Below are positions 39,210 through 49,900 of a stretch of 64,000 nucleotides of DNA, piece by piece. The translations under genes were made by a program, and so were the position numbers. Positions within the stretch are counted from its first letter, which is position 1. The number at the start of each line of letters is the position of its first letter. Origin of the DNA: Malurus cyaneus samueli (lineage: Eukaryota > Chordata > Aves > Passeriformes > Maluridae); contig CM019218.1 of the NCBI GenBank assembly GCA_009741485.1, forward strand, positions 36,270,387-36,334,386, read 5' to 3'. Below the pieces are notes generated by a model, which worked only from the letters and a program-made list of their open reading frames with translations, was not told where the DNA came from and searched no databases.

Positions 39210-39289
39210 CTCTGGACGGAGCAGCGCTCCCAGCAGCACCAGCAAGATGCGGAGGTGCGGGCAGGAGACAGCCCCCGCCGCGCCCTCAT
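39210..39289 (-). CDS. LRP4: LRP4 exon 1, start codon and signal peptide (frame disturbed)
   Basis: On the minus strand a textbook start, GCCACCATGAGG, lies at 39,289 and a clean donor, GTAACG, at 39,209-39,204. Human LRP4 also begins Met-Arg and has a Leu-rich signal peptide containing GALL. Here the sequence CTGGTGCTGCTGGGAGCGCTGCTC encodes LVLLGALL, but in another frame from the ATG. In the ATG frame the peptide starts MRARRGLSPARTSASCWCCW, which is not signal-like. The ATG frame reaches the donor in phase 2, whereas exon 2 needs phase 1. Two single-base differences, one in the G-runs near the start and one at the exon end, would account for both mismatches. I infer that this is the true exon-1 locus and that the sequence has indels, either assembly errors or real ones. 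An uncertain alternative is the exon candidate at 38,451-38,556. Confidence 0.5.
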
Positions 39290-40016
39290 GGTGGCAGCGC
39301 CCCGGCCCCGCGCGGGCCGCCTGCAGCGACGTCGCGGCTCTTCCTGCGCGGAGCACCCCGGCACGACCGCCGTTCGCTCCGTCCGCAGCCGCGGCAACTC
39401 CGGGGCCGGGGGCTCCCTCTCCGCTCCGCCCGCCCAAGCCCCCCCGAAGGAGGAGCCCCGCCAGGGCAGCCCCGCCCCGCTCCCCCCAGCGCCGAGGCAC
39501 TTCGCAAACTTTCGGCGCGGCAGAGGCGGTTCCGCGGCCGAGGCTCCGCAGCGGGATACCCACCTTTCTTCGCCACCCGTGGGTCCGCCGCTCGTCACCA
39601 CCCAGAGTCCGCGGATCCCCTCAGCCCTTGCCCGGGGTGTGGCTCCCTCACCGCGGGCGAGGACACCCTTCCTAAAGCGGCCCCGGTGGCTCTCCCTGTC
39701 CCAACTCCCGCAGCATCGTCAAGGAAGATTGCTCCGGGCTCTTGGCTGCCCGGTATTCTCCGGTTCCCCCGCGCGTCGCCACCGCTTCCCGACTTGTGCC
39801 AGCTGTCTGTACCCAGGACAAATCGCAGAGCCCTTCGCCCCGTCCCGTCCCCATTTACCAAACTGCCTCCGAAAGGGAAACACGAACCCTTTGCCCGTTG
39901 TTGCTTATGAGGAACGCTTGATTTTACCCTCCGCGACAAGTTTTCTGCTATTCGGTGTTTTCCTTCTAGCCGCGGTGTTCGAAAACAGCTGGCTATGTAT
40001 GAATCTGAGATACCCT

Positions 40017-40060
40017 AAAAAAAAAAAAAAAAGAAAAAAAAAAGAAGAAAAAGAAAAAAG
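40017..40060 (+). repeat. A-rich tract (A16 then GA-interrupted)
   Basis: Sixteen A's, then A-runs broken by single G's, lie just upstream of the LRP4 CpG island. It is simple sequence. Confidence 0.9.
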
Positions 40061-41801
40061 AGTTAGGGTCGTTTCTTGCAGTAGAAATTAACACTTGGAT
40101 AATTGGTTTATGTGCCTTCTGTTCTGTGCTGTATTAAAAAACAAACAGGCTTTTGCTGGAGATTACCCTTAGAGCCAGTTCTATGATCCTCTATGGCATG
40201 ATTTGACATTTTAATACGTAGGGTTGACAATGCACGGAACTGTTGTTAAATAATTACTCTCAGTTGATTTCAAAGTCTTAACTTGAACAGAAAGCTAACT
40301 CAGACAGTCCAAACCCTGGACCACAGGGGAAGATGAGAATTTTGTCAAATTGACACCAAAGGACCAATGATAGAAATGGTCTTATTTAAAGCCTTCCCAC
40401 AGATGAATTCAGAGGAAGCTGCAATTAATCCCATCCTTTAAACAATTACAAGAATAAGAAAACGGCACAGCGTGTGAATGAGAGAATTCTGCCTCTCCTA
40501 TTAAATGAAAAATGGTGAAGACAAGGGATATTATTAAAAATGTCAACATAAAATTAAAACAGGGACTGAGTCTTGACGAATTGTGCACAATGAAAAAAAT
40601 AATAATTCAATACAGCCTCATTGAGGAGAACTCCCAAGAGCAGAACACCAGAAGAAACAGTAAGCAGGAAACCATGTACGAATCTACCGTGTATGACCAC
40701 CAAAATTTTTAAAAAGCAGACTTCTTTCTTTATATGCAGAAGCACTACTTCAAGATAGGAATAGATCCATGTTAGTGCCAAAGTGCAATGGCACATAGAC
40801 TATGGCATTGAATTCTATGTGTTTGATAGGCAAAGTGTGCAAAGTTGCAGAAGAGTAACAACGAATACAGGCAGTCAAGAGGGACTGATTGAAGCAGAGA
40901 GACTAAAAATCTTTTCTATTCTGATACTGACTTTGACAGACTGAAGCACAGAAAGTATAAACTATTACTGTAAAGCCATAAAATCCAAGATATCAGAGTT
41001 TAAGATGGTTGAGGGGGGAGAGTTTGGATCAGTGGGTAAAAATTAAGAGAGACAAAACAATAACCTCACACTGACTGGGGACTGGCTGACAGGATAGCAT
41101 GCAAAACCCTCACTGTGTCTTTGTAAAATACAGAGCGACATTGAAGATTTTGTGAGGCTAAATCATCAAGTAGTATAACTCAGAGGAGTCCTGACTTCAG
41201 GCTCACAGAAGCTTTTAGAAGTTTAGGTACTGAGGTATTGAGTGTGATAAAGCACAGACACAGGGCCCAGAACTTCCTGCTAATTATATATTTAGGTCAT
41301 GGAACAGTCTTTCAGCTGAGATGAGTATTTTCCTGTGTTTGAAACAAAAGCCTCTTGAAAAATATTGTCCTAAATTCAAATAAATTAATTTGTTAACTCT
41401 TCAGTTCTTCTCTCCACCAGGGAACAAATATTTTTACCCACTCTGTTAAAGTGAGTCTACCAGTGCTCTGCATCTTGCACTGTATTCTGGCAAATCACTT
41501 TCCTTTCTAAGCTCATCCTCCTTAAACTATATCTCTGTCTTATCAGCAATTTTGAAATCCCCTGGGGAAATGTTAGAGAAGCCCATAGTATTGTCTTTCA
41601 CAAAAATCTCTTAAATAGATTGCAGTATAACAGATGAAAATTTATATAATAAACCTCACAATTACCTACCTGTTGATATAATACTATGATTGAATATAGC
41701 CCTGATTACATGTGGGATCTTTGAGGAATAATTGTAAAGTAGATTTATGCAATGTAAAATATATATTTATGGTAAAACTAGAAGAGTTGCTAAATCATGC
41801 T

Positions 41802-41836
41802 GGTAAAATTTAACCATATTAAATGGTTAAATTACC
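41802..41836. repeat. AT-rich imperfect hairpin
   Basis: The arms 'aatttaaccat' and 'atggttaaatt' are perfect complements around a five-base loop. The flanking GGTA and TACC extend the pairing after a one-base bulge. It may be a MITE remnant or chance in AT-rich DNA. Confidence 0.7.
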
Positions 41837-43599
41837 TCTTTCAGACCAAATAACTTTAAGACTATGTAATTATCAGAATACACTTCAACCCATACACAAG
41901 GTAGGTACTTGCTTCTATCCACACCTATGAGCTATGAGGGAGGAACATCATGAAGTAAACTGTAATAATTTATACATCACTGATAAGTGATATATACTGA
42001 AAGTATTCAAGACAGATGAGAAAGAAGTAATGAAAATATCATTAAGAATTAATTTGTATGACAACATGCCCAAGCAATAAATTCCACCTGTCTTTATAAA
42101 TGGAACAGGAAGAAGATTATTATCCTAATAACCATTTTGGGACATAATTCAGACACACCCCCTCCAAAAAGAAACATTAGAGAAATAAACCAACCCAATG
42201 ATAGAATATAAGTGTCACAATATTATAATAATATTTTGCATCATTTTCAGGGTGGTTTTAAATAACAAACCTGTGTCAGGAAAAGGACAACCAAGAACAT
42301 CGTGTCATTGGAAAAAGAAGACAGAAAGGGAGCAGAACCAGGTAGGATTATTATGGAAAATACACTATTTATTTTGAAACTGAAAAGATATTAAGAGGTT
42401 TAAAGAAAAAAAGAAAATAAATGGTCTCTTACCTATCAAAGTATTTTTAAAGCATTCAAATGAGCTGTTCCTTGCAAAGACGCTTCTCTACACCTCAAGT
42501 TTCCTAGAACAGGATGAGAGATTGGGTAGCTTAATTGCTGTGTTCAGAAAGATTTGGAGCAATCATGTTTTAAATATTTGAGATAAAATGAATGAATTGA
42601 CTAGAATGAAAAACACACATGAAAAGTGGGCAAAATGCATTTGTGCTGAATCAAGTTCCTTTTTTTGAGTATTGTAAAGCTCACTGTGTGAACAGAAGGC
42701 AACAGATGTGATACATCTTGTATGACTTTTGGCATCTTCTCACAGTACACTTTCGTAGAAGAACATTTAAAGTACAGATAAGGGAAGGTGTGCAAGCATC
42801 TGACAGAAGGAAACCATAGTGGTCTTTAGTCATTATTCATCAAAATGCAAAGGCATCTCAGATCTGTTTCAAGATCTGTCCCGAGTTCTGTTTTGTCTAC
42901 TATGTTCGCTGACAACTTAAACAATGCAATATTTATGCTTGTAAAATCTGTACTAAAACAACTGATAACCTCAAAACAAAGATAAAGGGATGCAAACACT
43001 AGGAAGGATGAGATCAGACACCCCAAATCCTATTGACAAATTGGTCAGGTTGTCGAAAAAATAACAAGGGAAAATACAGTAGTGAGAAACATATTATTCC
43101 TGGGAAACAGAATGAAAAATTAATAAACTGCACCGTATTTTGGACTAAACAGAAATACATCATCTTAGGGTTTTACAGATTACGAACAACATAAATCAAC
43201 AGTGCAGCACCACTGTCAGGAATGCATTTAATTTTGGAACACCTTAACAGGTGTGTCATATAAGAGATAATTTGATTTCTTAAATTTGCATAGTACTGAA
43301 GCCCCAGTTGCACACTGCGTCTGGTCCTGACTGAACACCTTAGAAACATAAACACAGCTGAAGAGAAACAAGAAAATGATAAGAACAAGAAATATATAAA
43401 TCAAACCCTTTGAGAAAAAGCTGAAAGAATTAGGCATGCCTAGTAAAAAAAAAAAGTCAAGCCAGATGTAGCTTTCTGATATACACAAGAGCTAATAATA
43501 GATATGTTCATGAGCCATCCTCTATGACTCCAGTAGAAAGCCATGAAAGGGTCAACTTGATTTGCATCAAGAAATTCATAAAAGATTTTGCCAATCAGC

Positions 43600-43795
43600 A
43601 TTCCAACTAAGGACTTTTCAACAATGGAACAGACTGTCTAGAGGGACTGTGGAATCTCTTCCATGGATTTTTATAAGAACACCGTTTGATAAGCATGTTG
43701 GTACTAGCCTTGATATGTTTAGTCTTGATGCAGTACAGACTGGACTAAGTGATCTTTTGGAATCCCTCCCAAACTTAGGTTCTGCAATGGATATA
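43600..43795 (+). mobile_element. Old CR1 3' end
   Basis: Diverged CR1 landmarks are visible: 'caatggaacagactgtctagagggactgtggaatctcttcc' corresponds to the usual 'ctggaacaggctgcccagggaggctgtggagtctcc'. It is followed by 'ggactaagtgatcttttggaatccctcccaaactta' at the 3' end. The divergence is clearly greater than in the copies at 7.6 and 53.2 kb. Confidence 0.75.
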
Positions 43796-44098
43796 GCTCA
43801 GGAAATTCTAACTGGAAAGATAATTCCAAACTCTGCACTCTGATTGATCAAATTCTGTTTTACTAGTGAGCTCTACTAAACAGAAGAGCCCAGAGAACAG
43901 TAAAATGTTCCCAACAGAGCTCTAAGTTCAAGATAAAATCACAGGTATCATACTATGAGATCTTCCAGTGGCCCTTTTAATTTCTATAGTTATTCCACTG
44001 GTACATTAGCCACATCTGTTCTCTCTTCCATATCACCAATGAAATAAAGAAGTGGTAGTTTGGATTACCAGGGAAATTAAGAGTCAAATTTTACCCTG

Positions 44099-44129
44099 AC
44101 ATAGGACATAGGACATGGACATAGGACAG
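44099..44129 (+). repeat. Short GGACATA tandem repeat
   Basis: 'ataggac' or 'ggacata' recurs four times in 31 bp, with one variant 'catggac'. It is a minor local duplication. Confidence 0.8.
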
Positions 44130-44849
44130 TTGCATGTCCAACTTCACTGATGGACATGTCATGAAACAATTTAATTTTCCAGAGAGCTGAGAGATTTACA
44201 GCTTTTGCAGCTGGTTTCCTAGTTTGGAAATTATGGTCTCTGTGTTACATACATTAAATAAAATTTTAGCATTTATTTATATTTTATGCTATCAGTTTTT
44301 CCTTTCTTGCCTTTCCTTAAGTTTTCTAAGTACTGCCATTACTACTGTGCACCCAGAGATGTTCATAGGTGTTCTAAACATTCAAATACTGTCATCATTG
44401 TCCCTTACACTGTTTCTCAAGTTACTGCTCACTTATACTTAACAAAGCCATATGCCATCTTCTGTAGTGTTACCACAATGGTTTTCAAATACAAAAATTA
44501 AAAAAAAAACAAAAAACAACAGGTTAGTAAGTCAGAGTTCATGTGTTACTTAATTTAGTTCACTTTCAATTAACTGCTGCTTTCTAAGCATTCCAATTGC
44601 ACATTTATTTAGGGAAACTTTATGATGATCTCATGGATGACCATTAATTGTACTTTACAGTGCAGAACAGCAAAACTAAAGGTTACATTAAATGGCTACA
44701 TTTAGAAGCTCAGATATAAAGAATCTTGCAAAAGGTTGTCAGAGATTGAAATAATTCATGCTTCAAACATTGATATGAAAGAAGCTACAACTAAAAAGAG
44801 GCTTCCCTGAAGATACCTGACTAGGACTTTGCAGCTGCCAGGAAATGTA

Positions 44850-45482
44850 TGGTTCAGTCATCTCAGGCTGAGGGACAGGAATGCATCCACACAAAAGCAG
44901 CAGAGATTGCTCCCTGGCTAGATTTGGGGTGGGGGAGGCCACAGCTCACAGCCACATACTGTCCCCCCGACCTCCCCCAAAACAGGGAGCAGGGAGAGGA
45001 AGTTATACAGACTGGCCCCACTGTGAAACCCTCCCCTCAACCCCACAGGCCACATCCACAGGACATTCAGGTGAGAGGCAGCTGAGGGGGTGTCACAATC
45101 CATCAAAGACCCCCCAGAGTGCTCCCCTGAGGCTTGGCACCACAGGATGCAACCGATGCAGTCTGCTGCAAGGGACTGTCCCCCTCCTCCGGGGGACATG
45201 CCCGGCCATGCCTGGACATTGCCACCTGGCCTGAGCTATATTAACCCGTGGGATTCTGTGCTTTCTTGGGGGGACCATCACCACCAAGAAGACTGGCTGC
45301 AGAGGAACAACACAACTTCGTTGCCATCCACGGATGTTGTATTTTCTTTATTCTGTCTCTGTCCCCCCAACCTCTTTTCTTACTTCTCCCCTTCTTTCTT
45401 CTCTCCTGTCTCTCTCATATTTGCTATCAAATAAAACTCATACTATTGACTGGCACATGGTCTGGTTTGCATCTTAATTCAG
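44850..45482 (+). mobile_element. Probable solo LTR of an endogenous retrovirus
   Basis: This is a roughly 630-bp GC-rich block in AT-rich intergenic DNA. In order it has a CG-rich U3-like part, a TATA-like 'ctatatta' at 45,236-45,243, an AATAAA signal at 45,430-45,435 about 190 bp downstream, and an end near 'cttaattca'. That arrangement fits an avian LTR in plus orientation. No gag, pol or env sequence adjoins it, so a solo LTR is the simplest reading. I could not identify a target-site duplication or certain TG/CA ends, so the borders are approximate and the family is unknown. Confidence 0.55.
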
Positions 45483-45634
45483 GCAGAGGTATTTCTAAGA
45501 ACCTTTAATAATTGAATCATAACAAAGGTCCTTTGTAATGTAATGACCAAAGTACAGCTTAATCTAACCCCACCCCTTTTTGTTTGTGTCTAGAAGGTGA
45601 GACAGAAACCAACCTCCAAGGCCCTTCAATCTTC

Positions 45635-45747
45635 CAATCTAAGAAGAAACAAAAGAAAAAAAAGGAAATAAAACCATAACTAATTTGACTTTCAAAATAG
45701 GAAAAAAGAAACAAACCAAACCAAAACAAACCAAACCAAACTAAACC
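45635..45747 (+). repeat. A-rich sequence and (AACCA)n microsatellite
   Basis: Runs of AAAGAAAAAAAAGG are followed, at 45,710-45,747, by repeated ACAAACCAAACCAAA units. It lies 150 bp beyond the LTR-like element and is not clearly related to it. Confidence 0.8.
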
Positions 45748-46599
45748 TTTCTTCATATTTTCTTTGAGATGGTAGCTCTTCCCATGTTTTTGAAAGCTGG
45801 TTCTGTTCCTTCTTTTGCTGGCTCCCTAATATCCTCTATGTAAAAATAATGCAAATAAACACCCTCTTCTATTCCTGATGAGACTCCTCCCTGCAGTGAA
45901 ATGGCAATTATCCAGACCTTGCACAATGTCTGCATTGCAAAGGTAGCCTGTGGCCTACCTTTAGGAACTGCACAGCTTAATACCCTGACTGGCACAGAAT
46001 AGAAAGAAAAGAGGAAGAGCTTAAAAGGAAAATGTTCTCTTAAAAGCCAGCAAAAGAATTCAGTTAGAAGACAAAAGCTTAGCCACCTTTATTCCCCAAA
46101 CACATTCAAATGGATAAGTAGAAGTTGTGTCTCCTTAGCTAATTTTTGAGTCCTCAGAGAAGCATTTTCTAGAGAACTGAAGACCTGCGTCTTTCTTTGA
46201 CTTCCAGCTTTTAACGTTGTTTGCCATCAACAGTCTCTGTACTCAGATAAGAAGTCTGCAGTAAAAATCAATCCCACAATCAGAAAGAAAGGTGACCTTA
46301 TATCTCAGCATGTAGAATATCTTTGATGTGTCAGTTTTCCTTTCTTAAAAAAACTAGAGTACCTGGGCCTGTAAAGAAACAAGTAGTCACAGGAATAGAT
46401 GTGAAAGAAATAACCATTTCTTTCTCTCAGCTCACACACCTTTCTTGTTTGCAGAAGTGGCATGTTTCCTGACACTATGGAGACGTAAAAATGCAGACAG
46501 ACTGATACAGAGACATTTCTTTTTTGAAGATGATTCACTTCTAATACTCTATTGGCATGATGGGATTGGCAAGTACCGCCAACACAAACAAGATATAAC

Positions 46600-46960
46600 C
46601 CTTGAGTGTTTCTGATAAGATGTCAGCCATCTGCTTTCCTATCGGGTGGCTGAATCAGAGATACCTCTTAACACCTCTCCCTCTGTCATACTAGCTCTTG
46701 ATAAATGTGAATGAGGGAACAAATTAATTGCTCCTTACTAGCACTGGGTGAGACCTGCTTAAAAGCACAGGTGGGAGCAAGATCCAGACATGTACACCCC
46801 CTCCACATGAGTCACCCATGCAAATGCAAACATATCCAACCTCCCTTGAAGTCACATATACCTGTGTCCACCTCATCGCAAGTTTAAGGTTTTAGGAACT
46901 TAACACATTAACATGATATTAGCATTCTAAGAGTTTAAATAAATCCGAGTTTGTGTACTG
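46600..46960. promoter_or_regulatory. Candidate intergenic enhancer, motif-dense
   Basis: Within about 220 bp are a GATA site (CTGATAAG near 46,612), a T-box half-site AACACCT (46,670-46,676), a homeodomain core AATTAATTG (46,722-46,730), an E-box CAGGTG (46,768-46,773), an AP-1 site TGAGTCA (46,808-46,814) and a perfect octamer ATGCAAAT (46,818-46,825). The stretch has no repeat landmarks. The clustering suggests a developmental enhancer, possibly for LRP4, whose likely start is about 7.3 kb away. Individual short motifs are common by chance, so this stays an inference. Confidence 0.3.
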
Positions 46961-49900
46961 CATTTCCATTTGTGCTTCATTCTTGGTCAGCAGGGCTGTT
47001 GAAAACTCTATCAAAGATTTGAGTGAGCAAAACCCAATAGTTTTAATACACTGGGAAGACCATGTCACAGAGACTGCAGGTTTCTCTTGTTTGTTTCACA
47101 TAACTTAAAGCACACTGTGTATGTTTAGTAAATATCAGAGATGGATATTTCAGAAACTCTAGACACAGAATTTAAGAGAAACTCTGATTCACATCTAGAT
47201 TTTACATATTCAAGGAACACCTCTTCCTTCACTAACACAGTGTACAATTTAAAGTTAGAACTTTAAAGGTATTTTCTTAATATCTAATGTTATTATCAGA
47301 TTCAAATGCAGAATTGTCAATCTATTTTCTGTGGTATAGAAACTAGAATGATAAAGTTAACAAATTAAAAAACATTCCTCAGATAATACTTAATTAGGTC
47401 TTAATTTTCTACTATATTTTGAAAAAAGTCCCATGCTCCCTCTAGTCTGTTTAGAATTAATTGCCATAAACTACATTTACTGTTTCAGTCTCACTTGGTT
47501 TATATTCTCTCAGTAAGTGATTTGCTTCTCCTTCTATATAGTCCAACCATTTCATCATTGTCCAGTCTATCCTCTCTTCTAGTGACTCTATAAAGGTGTT
47601 ACTCCTGAAAACACGTTATGTAATATGTAGCAGAAAGGAAAAAACATTCATAACTATGTCTTCTTATATTATGGAGTGAATCACCAGGATACTGATGTGT
47701 GCTTTAGCTGAAAAAAATGTTGACTGCAACTCCTGTACTGCAGCAGGGCTCTACCGTCTCTTTTCCAAAAGCCTAACAGATAGAATTAAGAATTGTTTTG
47801 CAAAAATTCCACTATTTTGATGTATCTGTGATCTTCTCTTTCTTTAGTTTTGTTATTTGCTTTTCAATGCAGATGTTATAAGACACAATATTTTCAGAGT
47901 ACTTTGCATGTGAAAATCCTGTTTTGCACACAGGAAGTTACTTACCTTTCCCATAAAAGCTGGCCACTACAGCCAGCAGAATACTACTTCACTTCATCCC
48001 CAGACACAATAGCTCACTCCAACTTAGATTTGCCTGCTCTCTTGCACACACACAGAGCCATTTACTTATTATAATTTTCTCATACAAACACCTTGTCTAA
48101 TGGATAACTGAGTCTGGCAGCTTACGTTTGCAAGGAACATTCGATAAGTAGAAGCAAAGAATGAAAATTGATGACTTTTTTTGGGTTACCCCCCAGGATG
48201 CACTAAACCTTGGCTGTCAGAAATGCTTCCCATGCCAGAATTGCATAGTGATATTTATTTTTACCAGGCATTTTAGACTTTTTTTTTTGTTTGGCATGAG
48301 AGATCCTGCAAACTCTGCCAGAAATGGCTGTTTTTCTTCTCTGCATCATTAGTGGGGCGGCATTCCAACAGAGAAGGGTCACTCACTTAGTACTTAAGTA
48401 CTTTAAAAGATGTTGTCCTTCCCTTCTTGATGAGATAATGGGAACAAAAACTGGAGGAGTGTCTTTCAACAGTTTGCTCATACAAAAAAAAAGCCAACTT
48501 TGCTTGCTAACACTAAGCTCAAAATCAATCAGAATTTGGACAGTGCATTAAATACATGCCAGGAATCTATTATAGAGCTTACAGCTACCCTTGATTTTAA
48601 AAAAGGATGTGGCCTCCATGAGCCACAGAGTCTGTCAAACTACTATTCCCTTTTCTCATAAGCACATCACCCAGAATTCAAATACTCCTATGACTAAGGA
48701 GTAGAGGAATATTTTAAGAGGTTTTTTTCCCCAACAACTTGTATTTGAAATACAAGAATCTTGGAGCTTGTTTAGACCTAAATCATCAGGTGAACATGAA
48801 GTTATCAATATAGACAGATCTCAAAATCAGACCAGACCTCTATTTACTTTCTTTCTTTCCAGCAGTTCAAGAGGGAAAATAAAATCTTAGCAATACACAT
48901 TAAAATGCAGTTAAACTAGTAAATAAAAAAGAAATTATGATGGCATAATGTTTACAGCATAGTTTCCTGTATGCTTAAGACATCTTACTAATTAAGTGTA
49001 TTCTTGACTTAAGACTTTGGGTACAATTATTGGTTAAGCCCGATAATGGTAAAAATGCTGGCTGCTTAAGAGAGCTGCTGCTGTTAGCATGTTCTATCAC
49101 TAGCTGGAAAACTCACGGTTGTTTCCAGAATTCCTCTTGTTGCAGATGTTAGGAGTGAGAAACTTTTTGAAATCTCATTTCTCTAATGATATTAAAGAAC
49201 ACTGTAAGTCCAATCTGCTTGTCTACTTTTTACCTGAAGAGGTAAACTAGTATTAATACTGTGCTTTTTGGGAAAATAATTCATTTATTTGTGCAAAACC
49301 ACTGGGCTATAGGTGAACCAGATAAAAGAGTTCATTCAGTTTGAGAAGGCTCAGTTTAGGAGAAGTGCTAGAAGTACAGGATCTTTTTCTGTAAATGACT
49401 CCTGGGGAACCAACAATATAAAAGTATGGATTTCATCCCAGAATTTCATTGCGATTTTGGCTGACCTTTTTATTTAAGATAATTTTATTTTTAGTGCATG
49501 TGTTTAGAGAGTTTGGTGATAATTCATCTAAATAATTATTAAATCAAAAATTTAATGAGAGGTTTTAATGGGTTTGCAACTGACTCATAAATGAATCATC
49601 CAACTTCAGTGCCATTGATTTTTAAAATTACTTACATAATAGAATTCTAATTTCACTTATAGGATTTCCAATAGTTCACATAAGTAATAGCATGTGAAGG
49701 TCTTATTCTCCATTTCTTCAGCTCTCTCCTCAAAAATTATCTCTTCTATGGTGCCCAAAATAATAGATTATCAATAAAGATTGACACTTGTTAAGGTCAA
49801 TGTTTTTTTTCTCACAGTATAATTTGGTTCTCATGTGTCTTTCTGTTATCACACCTGCAATTTTATTAATTCCTATATAAAAGGAAAAGCTCATAAAAGG

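Larger units (their letters stand above)
38630..39870 (-). promoter_or_regulatory. LRP4: CpG island, LRP4 promoter and exon-1 region
   Basis: About 1.2 kb of very CpG-dense DNA is flanked by AT-rich sequence, the largest island in the window. Sp1-type GC boxes occur upstream of the likely LRP4 start on the minus strand, for example at 39,424-39,434 and CCCGCCCCGC at 39,471-39,480. I see no TATA box, which fits a dispersed CpG promoter. Long open frames on both strands (up to 451 codons) are rich in Arg, Ala, Gly and Pro and come from the scarcity of stop codons in GC-rich DNA. They are not genes. The transcription start cannot be fixed from sequence, but lies most probably between 39,290 and 39,700. 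Confidence 0.8.

Noticed and set aside
40017..40060. Poly(A) as the tail of a processed pseudogene
   Set aside because: The upstream sequence is the CpG-island flank with no cDNA-like body or polyadenylation signal.
38287..40091. Very long open frames on both strands (up to 451, 447, 286 and 278 codons)
   Set aside because: They lie in a CpG island, overlap one another in several frames, are rich in Arg, Ala, Gly and Pro, and show no domain. Stop codons are simply rare in such GC-rich DNA. Only the short exon-1 candidates are considered.
44881..45434. Overlapping frames of about 115 codons on the plus strand
   Set aside because: They lie in the LTR-like element and follow its GC-rich sequence. 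No retroviral protein motif is visible.
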